Shown piece by piece: positions 5,729 through 11,264 of a stretch of 11,264 nt of DNA. The stretch is taken from NCBI GenBank assembly GCA_016195145.1, contig JACQAF010000217.1, positions 1-11,264 on the forward strand, written 5' to 3'. A model generated the notes under the pieces. That model was not told the DNA's origin. It did not search any database and saw nothing but the letters and a program-made list of their open reading frames with translations. The stretch is from Rhodospirillales bacterium. GTDB lineage: Bacteria > Pseudomonadota > Alphaproteobacteria > CACIAM-22H2. Every line of letters starts with the position of its first letter. Within the stretch, counting starts at the first letter, position 1. The position numbers and the translations under genes were made by a program.

Positions 5729-6360
5729 CCCATCGGCGCGTTGGCATAGTAATGCCAGAGGAAATGCGCGCCGGCGCTGCGATAAGGCCGCCACGGCTCG
5801 ACCAGCTTCAGCAGGCGCTCGGGCGTCGGCCGGCGGCGCAGGCCCTTGAGGTTCTGAAAGGCGACGGCGAGCGCCAGGTCGCCGGACGGGAATATGTCGC
5901 GCCGGCCGAGGGCGAAGAGAAGATAAATCTCCGCACTCCACAGGCCGATACCCTTGATCTTGACCAGTTCGGCGATTGCTGCCTCGTCGTCCATCGCATG
6001 CACGGCTTCGAGGTCGAGCCGCCCTTCGAGAAGGTCGAGCGCCAATCCGCGCGCATACCCCGCCTTCTGGCGCGACAGGCCGAATGCCCGCAGCCCGTCA
6101 ACGTCGAAACGGGCGAACGCTTCGGGCGTCAGCGGCTCGATCGCCGCGACCAGCCGGTTCCACAACGACGTCGCCGCCGCAGCCGATATCTGCTGGCCGA
6201 GGATGATGCGCAGCATCGCCCCGAATCCTGGCGGCCGGCTGCGCGGCGGCGGCTGGCCGACCAGGGCGACCGCCTCGGCCAGATGCAGATCGCGCCCGGC
6301 CAGCCGGCGTAAATCGGCTAAAAGAGTGCGTCTCTTTATCGGGATAACTGGTGGATTCAT
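5725..6360 (-). CDS. DNA-3-methyladenine glycosylase II, AlkA-type (HhH-GPD)
   Basis: The 211-aa base-excision repair enzyme of the HhH-GPD superfamily would remove alkylated bases such as 3-methyladenine from DNA. Visible motifs are FGAMLRIILGQQISAAAA (residues 46-63), the helix-hairpin-helix KIKGIGLWSAEIYLLFALG (134-152) and catalytic Asp161 in IFPSGDLAL. It is a short form: the N-terminal AlkA_N domain of the E. coli enzyme is absent, as in many alphaproteobacterial homologues. I chose the ATG at 6360 because the frame upstream of it (to 6585) would cover the soeA promoter and start. There is no ribosome site, and a TATATA box ends only 5 bases before the ATG, so the mRNA may be leaderless. 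It is convergent with the hydrolase remnant (stops overlap at 5725-5728) and divergent from soeA. Confidence 0.88.
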   Translation of the reverse strand: MNPPVIPIKRRTLLADLRRLAGRDLHLAEAVALVGQPPPRSRPPGFGAMLRIILGQQISAAAATSLWNRLVAAIEPLTPEAFARFDVDGLRAFGLSRQKAGYARGLALDLLEGRLDLEAVHAMDDEAAIAELVKIKGIGLWSAEIYLLFALGRRDIFPSGDLALAVAFQNLKGLRRRPTPERLLKLVEPWRPYRSAGAHFLWHYYANAPMG

Positions 6361-6389
6361 TTGACTATATAAGGCTATCCTAATACAAA
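6361..6389 (+). promoter_or_regulatory. Sigma70-like promoter of the soeABC operon
   Basis: TTGACT (6361-6366), a 17-base spacer and TACAAA (6384-6389) give a predicted start near 6396 and a leader of about 70 bases before soeA. The minus-strand TATATA (6366-6371) that may serve the glycosylase gene lies inside the same segment, so the two divergent promoters overlap and could interfere. Confidence 0.5.
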
Positions 6390-6466
6390 ACAGGAGATGC
6401 GTGGCGCTGGCCGGCGCATGATAACGTCGAATATCCGATTCGACACTAAGGGGAAGGCGCGCAGCG

Positions 6467-9403
6467 ATGGATGGCAGCCCGGCCGCCGGCAAATCCGTCC
6501 GCAAACGGACCCTGACCGAACGCCTGTTCGGCGGGCAGGAACAGGTCGACACCTCGCCCAAAGTGGCCGACGAGGTCAAGTACACGACCTGCTACATGTG
6601 CGCCTGCCGCTGCGGCATCAAGGTGCATTTGCTCGACGGGCGCATCCGCTACATCGAGGGCAACCGCAATCATCCGATCAATCGCGGCGTGCTGTGCGCC
6701 AAGGGATCGGCCGGGATCATGCAGCAATATTCCCCGGCGAAGCTGACCAAGCCCCTGCGCCGCGTCGGCGAGCGCGGGGCCGGCGAATTCAAGGAAATCG
6801 AGTGGGACGAGGCGCTCGGCCTCGCCAGCGAATGGCTCGGGCGCATCCGGGCGAGCGACCCGCGCAAGCTCGCCTTCTTCACCGGCCGCGACCAGAGCCA
6901 GTCGCTCACCGGCTGGTGGGCGGCGCAGTTCGGCACGCCCAATTTCGCAGCTCATGGCGGGTTCTGCTCGGTCAACATGGCGGCGGCCGGGCTTTATACG
7001 GTTGGCGGCAGCTTCTGGGAATTCGGCGAGCCCGACTGGGAGCGCAGCGAGTATTTCCTCATGTTCGGCGTCGCCGAGGACCACGATTCGAACCCGATCA
7101 AGCTCGGCATCTCGCGGCTCAAGGCGCGCGGCGCCAAGTTCGTCTCGGTCAATCCGGTGAAGACCGGCTATTCGGCGGTGGCCGATGAATGGATCGGCAT
7201 CCGGCCCGGCACCGACGGCCTGTTCGTCTTCGCCCTGATCCACGAATTGCTGCGCGCCGACCGCATCGATCTCGACTTCCTCGCCCGCTACACCAACGCG
7301 CCGTGGCTGGTGATCCGCAATCCCGGCCAGGGCGACGACGGCCTGTTCACGCGCGACGCCGAAGGCAACCCGCTGGCGTGGGATGCGAAGAAGCAGGCCG
7401 CGGTCAACGCCCTCGGCGTCGACGTGTCGCCCGCCATCGCCGGCGAGGTGACCCTGCCCGACGGCCGCAAGGCGGTGCCGGTCTTCCAGCTTCTTGCCGA
7501 GCGCTATCTCGACCCGAGCTACGCGCCCGACGAAGTCGCCAAGCGTTGCGGCGTCCCGGCCGACACCATCCGCCGGATCGCCGCCGAACTGGCCCACGCC
7601 GCCTTCGCCAAGCAGATCGTGCTCGACCAGCCATGGACCGACTGGGCCGGCCGCCGCCACGACAAGATGATCGGCCGACCGGTGGCGATGCACGCAATGC
7701 GCGGCATTTCCGCCCATTCCAACGGCTTCCATACCTGCCGCGCTATCCACGTCCTGCAGATGCTGCTGGGCGCGGTCGACACGCCGGGGAGCTGGCGCTA
7801 CAAGGCGCCCTTCCCGCGCTCCTGCCCGCCGCCCGGCAAGCCGGGCGGCAAGACGGTGGCCGCCAACACGCCCCTCGGCGGCATGCCGCTCGGCTTCCCG
7901 CTCGGCCCCGAAGACCTGCTGGTCGAGGCCGACGGCACGCCGCAACGCATCGACAAGGCCTATTCGTGGGAAGCGCCGGTCGCCGCGCATGGCCTGATGC
8001 ACATGGTGATCACCAACGCCTGGAAGGGCGATCCCTACCCGATCGACACGCTGTTCATGTACATGTCCAACATGTCGTGGAACTCGGCGATGAACACCGC
8101 CGGCACCATCGGCATGCTGACCGACAAGGATCCGGCGACGGGCGAGTACAAGATTCCACGCATCATCTATTCCGACGCCTATTTTTCGGAGATGGTCGCC
8201 TATGCCGACCTGCTGCTGCCCGACACCACCTATCTCGAACGCTGGGATTGCATCTCGCTGCTCGACCGGCCGATCGGCAGCGCCGAGGGACCGGCCGATT
8301 CGATCCGCCAGCCGGTGATCAAACCCGACCGCGACGTGCGCCCGTTCCAGGAGGTGCTGATCGATCTCGGCGCGCGCCTGAAGCTCCCGGGCCTTACCAA
8401 CCCCGACGGTACGGCCAAATATCCCGGCGGCTATCCCGACTACATCGCCAATCACGAGAGCAAGCCGGGCATCGGCCCGCTCGCCGGCTGGCGCGGCGAG
8501 GATGGCGAAAGCCACGGCACCGGGCCGGCCAATCCGCGCCAGCTCGACAAATACATCGAGCACCAGTGCTTCTGGCATTACGAGCTGCCGGCCGATCAAC
8601 TCTATTACAAGCACGCCAACAGGAATTATCTCGAAACCGCCAAGCGCCTGGGCTTCATCGACAAGGCCGAGCAGATCGTTCTCCAGCTCTACAGCGAGCC
8701 GTTGCAGAAATTCCGCCTCGCCGCGCGCGGCTTCGGCCCCGTGCAGCCGCCCGACCGCGAGCGGGCGCGCATCGAGGCGAATTTCGATCCGCTGCCGATC
8801 TGGCACATGCCGTTCGAAGAAGCCGCAGTCGACAACGACACCTTCCCGCTGCACGCGATCACCCAGCGGCCGATGCCGATGTATCACTCCTGGGGCTCGC
8901 AGAACGCCTGGCTGCGCCAGATCATGAGCCATAACCGGCTTTACATGAACCGCCGCACGGCCGCGTCGCTCGGCATCGCCGACGACGACTGGGTGTGGGT
9001 GACCAGCCATCATAACCGCGTCAAGGCGCAGGTCCGCCTGATGGAAGGCGTCAACCCCAACACGGTATGGACATGGAACGCCATCGGCAAGCGCGCCGGG
9101 GCATGGAACCTCGCCCACAACGCGCCCGAGGCGGTGCGCGCCTTTCTCCTCAATCACGTGATCTCGGAGTTGCTGCCCGAGCGCAATGGCTATCGCTATT
9201 CGAACTCCGACCCGGTGACCGGCCAGGCCGCCTGGTACGATCTGCGCGTGCGCGTCGAAAAGGCCGATGCCGTCGAGGCAGGCGAAACCGCGCCGTCCTT
9301 CCCGCCGTTGAAGACGCCGCCGGGCCTCGCCTCGCCGCCATCGATTCTGCGTTACGGGGCGGATTTCAAGAGCCGCGACGCGGCCGAGGAAGGCGGCAAA
9401 TGA
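6467..9403 (+). CDS. soeA: Sulfite dehydrogenase, molybdopterin catalytic subunit (SoeA-type)
   Basis: The 978-aa catalytic subunit is a member of the DMSO-reductase superfamily of molybdopterin enzymes. It should oxidise sulfite to sulfate at a bis-guanine-dinucleotide Mo centre and pass electrons to SoeB. Cys42, Cys45, Cys49 and Cys77 (C-x2-C-x3-C-x27-C) bind the N-terminal 4Fe-4S cluster; Cys47 is an extra cysteine between them. HGGFCSVN with Cys167 is the likely Mo ligand site. A molybdopterin dinucleotide-binding domain occupies about residues 793-960. There is no Tat signal, so the enzyme faces the cytoplasm. That separates SoeA from the periplasmic polysulfide and thiosulfate reductases (PsrA/PhsA), its closest look-alikes. 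The start is supported by GGGGAAGG 9 bases upstream. Its stop overlaps the soeB start (ATGA). The Soe assignment rests on length, lack of Tat, the B and C subunits and the nearby persulfide dioxygenase. Confidence 0.87.
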   Translation: MDGSPAAGKSVRKRTLTERLFGGQEQVDTSPKVADEVKYTTCYMCACRCGIKVHLLDGRIRYIEGNRNHPINRGVLCAKGSAGIMQQYSPAKLTKPLRRVGERGAGEFKEIEWDEALGLASEWLGRIRASDPRKLAFFTGRDQSQSLTGWWAAQFGTPNFAAHGGFCSVNMAAAGLYTVGGSFWEFGEPDWERSEYFLMFGVAEDHDSNPIKLGISRLKARGAKFVSVNPVKTGYSAVADEWIGIRPGTDGLFVFALIHELLRADRIDLDFLARYTNAPWLVIRNPGQGDDGLFTRDAEGNPLAWDAKKQAAVNALGVDVSPAIAGEVTLPDGRKAVPVFQLLAERYLDPSYAPDEVAKRCGVPADTIRRIAAELAHAAFAKQIVLDQPWTDWAGRRHDKMIGRPVAMHAMRGISAHSNGFHTCRAIHVLQMLLGAVDTPGSWRYKAPFPRSCPPPGKPGGKTVAANTPLGGMPLGFPLGPEDLLVEADGTPQRIDKAYSWEAPVAAHGLMHMVITNAWKGDPYPIDTLFMYMSNMSWNSAMNTAGTIGMLTDKDPATGEYKIPRIIYSDAYFSEMVAYADLLLPDTTYLERWDCISLLDRPIGSAEGPADSIRQPVIKPDRDVRPFQEVLIDLGARLKLPGLTNPDGTAKYPGGYPDYIANHESKPGIGPLAGWRGEDGESHGTGPANPRQLDKYIEHQCFWHYELPADQLYYKHANRNYLETAKRLGFIDKAEQIVLQLYSEPLQKFRLAARGFGPVQPPDRERARIEANFDPLPIWHMPFEEAAVDNDTFPLHAITQRPMPMYHSWGSQNAWLRQIMSHNRLYMNRRTAASLGIADDDWVWVTSHHNRVKAQVRLMEGVNPNTVWTWNAIGKRAGAWNLAHNAPEAVRAFLLNHVISELLPERNGYRYSNSDPVTGQAAWYDLRVRVEKADAVEAGETAPSFPPLKTPPGLASPPSILRYGADFKSRDAAEEGGK

Positions 9404-10149
9404 CCAGCTACGTTTCCCCGGCGACCGGCCAGAAGCAGCTTGGCCTGGTCATCGACCTCGACACCTGCGTCGGTTGCCACGCTTGCGCGGTGAACTGCAA
9501 GGAATGGAACACTGGCGGCCATTCGGCGCCGTTGCCCGACTACGCCCCCTATGCCGCCGACGCTTCGGGCGTGTGGTTCAACCGCATCCACAGCTTCGAG
9601 GCAGGCGAAGGCGATGACAGCCGCACGGTCCATTTCCCCAAATCGTGCCTGCATTGCGCCGAGCCGGCCTGCGTCGAGGTGTGCCCGACCGGCGCCTCCT
9701 ACAAGCGCGAGGAAGACGGCATCGTGCTGGTCAACGCCGACACCTGCATCGGCTGCAAGCTGTGTTCGTGGGCCTGCCCCTACGGCGCGCGCGAGTTCGA
9801 CGAGGACGCCGGCGTGATGAAGAAATGCACGCTGTGCATCGACCGCATCTACAACGACAACCTCGATGAAGTCGATCGCGTGCCGGCTTGCGTTTCGACC
9901 TGCCCGGCCAGCGCCCGACATTTCGGCGATCTCGGCGATCCGAACTCGACCGTCTCGCGCCTGGTGGCCGAACGCGGCGGGTTCGACCTGATGCCCGAGC
10001 TTGGCTACAAGCCGATCAACAAATACCTGCCGGCGCGCGCGGCCAGAAAGACCGCCGGCTGCACCGGCGCGCCCGCGGCGCTGGAGCCGGCCGGCGTCGA
10101 CGGCGCCAAGGGATTACTGCGCTGGCTTGACCGGGCGCTATCGCGCTAG
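9400..10149 (+). CDS. soeB: Sulfite dehydrogenase iron-sulfur subunit (SoeB-type, four 4Fe-4S)
   Basis: The 249-aa electron-transfer subunit should relay electrons from SoeA to the membrane anchor. It has sixteen cluster cysteines in four groups: 23/26/29/33, 83/86/91/95, 116/119/122/126 and 143/146/164/168 (CVGCHACAVNC, CLHCAEPACVEVCP, CIGCKLCSWACP, CTLC...CVSTCP). This is the DmsB/PsrB/NrfC layout and should bind four 4Fe-4S clusters. No signal peptide is present, so it lies on the cytoplasmic side with SoeA. I chose the ATG at 9400 because it overlaps the soeA stop (ATGA) and follows a GAGGAAGG ribosome site; the open frame extends further upstream but inside soeA. The C-terminal tail after about residue 205 (PINKYLPAR and on) is variable in such subunits. 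Confidence 0.9.
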   Translation: MTSYVSPATGQKQLGLVIDLDTCVGCHACAVNCKEWNTGGHSAPLPDYAPYAADASGVWFNRIHSFEAGEGDDSRTVHFPKSCLHCAEPACVEVCPTGASYKREEDGIVLVNADTCIGCKLCSWACPYGAREFDEDAGVMKKCTLCIDRIYNDNLDEVDRVPACVSTCPASARHFGDLGDPNSTVSRLVAERGGFDLMPELGYKPINKYLPARAARKTAGCTGAPAALEPAGVDGAKGLLRWLDRALSR

Positions 10150-10156
10150 ATCTGCC

Positions 10157-11104
10157 ATGCATCCGGCTTTCTCCGTCATCTTTTTCACCGCTGCGTCCGG
10201 CGCCGGCTACGGCTTGGTCGCGCTGGTCGGGCTGCTCTCCGCCTTCGGCCGCGTGCCGCAGGCCGGCTGGTTCGGCTTCGCCGCCCTCGCCTTCGCCCTC
10301 GCCCTGATCACCGCCGGGTTGTTGTCCTCGTCGTTTCATCTCGGCCGGCCGGAACGCGCCTGGCGGGCCTTTTCGCAGTGGCGCTCGTCGTGGCTGTCGC
10401 GCGAGGGAGTTATCGCCGTCCTATCCTATGCGCCGACCGGCGTATTCGGCCTCGGCTGGGTCGTCTTCGGCCGGACCGACGGCTGGTTCGCCCTTGCCGG
10501 CCTTATGGCGACGGCGATGGCCATGCTCACCGTGTGGTGCACGGCGATGATCTACGCCTCGCTGAAGCCGATTCACCAGTGGCACAACAAGTGGGTTCCG
10601 GCCAATTACCTGTCGCTCGCCCTGCTGACCGGCGCATTGTGGCTCAACGCCCTTGTCCATCTATGGGGCCGCCCCGATCCCGTTGTCGGCGCGATCGCCG
10701 TCGCGGCGACGCTCCTCGCCGCCTGGCTCAAGGAAAGCTACTGGCGCTTTATCGACACGGTTCCGGCCGCATCGACCCCGGAATCCGCCACCGGGCTCGG
10801 CGCGCGCGGCACGGTGCGTGTCCTCGACGCGCCGCACACGGAAGAGAATTACTTGCTCAAGGAGATGGGCTACAAGGTGGCGCGCAAGCACGCCGTCAAG
10901 CTGCGCCGCCTCGCCCGCCTGTTCGCCTTCGCCCTGCCGCTCGCCCTCACCCTCGCCGCCTTTGTGGCGCCTGCGCCGCTGGCCCTCCTCGCGGCCCTGG
11001 TCGCGGCCGGCAGCGCCATGCTCGGCGTCCTGGTCGAACGCTGGCTGTTCTTCGCCGAGGCCAGGCATACCGTCACCCTTTATTACGGCGCCCGGCAGGT
11101 CTGA
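10157..11104 (+). CDS. soeC: Sulfite dehydrogenase membrane anchor (SoeC-type, DmsC family)
   Basis: The 315-aa integral membrane protein should anchor SoeAB to the inner membrane and pass electrons to the quinone pool. I count about eight hydrophobic segments: 8-30, 39-58, 85-104, 111-134, 152-170, 176-192, 254-271 and 274-298. The block SSSFHLGRPERAWRAFSQWRSSWLSREG (residues 57-84) is a strong DmsC-family signature. A roughly 60-residue hydrophilic loop (193-253) separates helices 6 and 7. The gene begins 7 bases after the soeB stop with no clear ribosome site of its own, so translation probably depends on coupling to soeB. It is the last gene of the operon; I see no classical terminator in the 97 bases before the tRNA. 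Confidence 0.88.
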   Translation: MHPAFSVIFFTAASGAGYGLVALVGLLSAFGRVPQAGWFGFAALAFALALITAGLLSSSFHLGRPERAWRAFSQWRSSWLSREGVIAVLSYAPTGVFGLGWVVFGRTDGWFALAGLMATAMAMLTVWCTAMIYASLKPIHQWHNKWVPANYLSLALLTGALWLNALVHLWGRPDPVVGAIAVAATLLAAWLKESYWRFIDTVPAASTPESATGLGARGTVRVLDAPHTEENYLLKEMGYKVARKHAVKLRRLARLFAFALPLALTLAAFVAPAPLALLAALVAAGSAMLGVLVERWLFFAEARHTVTLYYGARQV

Positions 11105-11201
11105 TATGGGTTTGCCGGGCGGGCGGCACTGGCCAGTTGCGCCGGGTGCCGGGCTGTGGCATTTTCCGCGCCTCCCGGACCGTTCTCGTTTCGGTGCAGA
11201 G

Positions 11202-11264
11202 GCCGCCGTAGCTCAGTGGTAGAGCACGTCCTTGGTAAGGACGGGGTCGAGTGTTCAATTCACT
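11202..11264 (+). tRNA. tRNA-Thr (anticodon GGT), cut by window end
   Basis: The acceptor arm GCCGCCG (11202-11208) is followed by TA, the D arm GCTC/GAGC (11211-11225), and the anticodon arm CGTCC-TTGGTAA-GGACG (11227-11243) with anticodon GGT at 11234-11236. A 5-base variable loop and most of the T arm (GAGTG, TTCAATT, CACT) come next. About 12-13 bases of the 3' acceptor strand fall outside the window. GGT reads the threonine codons ACC and ACT. Confidence 0.93.

Noticed and set aside
4553..5941. 462-codon minus-strand frame across the rhodanese and hydrolase
   Set aside because: It is antisense to two recognisable coding regions and has no protein-family signature, so it is a GC-bias shadow.
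6446..9157. 903-codon open frame on the minus strand opposite soeA
   Set aside because: It is exactly antisense to a clear molybdopterin oxidoreductase gene. In GC-rich DNA such frames arise from strong third-position bias. Its translation is Arg/Asp/His-rich without family motifs.
11128..11137. ACTGGCCAGT palindrome downstream of soeC as a terminator
   Set aside because: It has no loop, no T-run and GC-rich surroundings; a 10-bp palindrome is not rare in such DNA.
11202..11264. tRNA-Thr as an attachment site of an integrated element
   Set aside because: The tRNA 3' end lies outside the window, and no integrase or repeated tRNA end is visible.

Overview
The window is GC-rich chromosomal DNA (coding third positions mostly G or C) and looks like an alphaproteobacterium. 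The signs are an alphaproteobacterial-type small RRRKAQ-motif protein, a persulfide dioxygenase/rhodanese pair of the kind found in BigR-regulated operons, and a SoeABC-type sulfite dehydrogenase. The exact genus cannot be read from the sequence. It is a cellular region: I see no CRISPR array, phage genes or intact transposase.

Left part (1-2561). A minus-strand pair comes first: a 54-aa basic/helical protein whose stop overlaps the start of a gene running off the left edge. That second gene encodes an unusual in-frame fusion of a four-helix membrane protein with a DUF924 domain. Divergent from it is a Tat-exported lipoprotein phosphoesterase of the phospholipase C/acid phosphatase family. 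A 51-aa lipoprotein with its own sigma70-like promoter follows.

Middle part (2562-5728). A roughly 200-base stretch without a clear gene precedes doxX (minus strand), which has a near-consensus promoter and a perfect 12-bp palindrome at the predicted transcription start. About 300 bases of unassigned sequence follow. Next is a divergent sulfur pair: a metallo-beta-lactamase persulfide dioxygenase (minus) and a single-domain rhodanese (plus). They share an AT-rich inverted-repeat operator. The rhodanese ends abruptly where a longer homologue would enter its membrane domain, and it is joined directly to a dienelactone hydrolase-family gene that has lost its 5' end. This looks like a deletion junction.

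Right part (5725-11264). A short AlkA-type DNA glycosylase (minus, possibly leaderless) is divergent from a three-gene operon. That operon encodes a cytoplasmic molybdopterin oxidoreductase, a four-cluster ferredoxin subunit and a DmsC/NrfD-type membrane anchor, best read as sulfite dehydrogenase SoeABC. A tRNA-Thr(GGT) gene begins at 11202 and is cut by the window end.

Together the persulfide dioxygenase (glutathione persulfide to sulfite), the rhodanese (sulfane sulfur transfer) and SoeABC (sulfite to sulfate, electrons to quinone) form a coherent sulfide/persulfide detoxification or energy-yielding route. No sulfide:quinone reductase and no sulfide-sensing repressor gene lie inside the window. 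I found no wholly new system. The most unusual points are the two gene-junction events (membrane-DUF924 fusion; rhodanese/hydrolase joint) and the palindromic operators.
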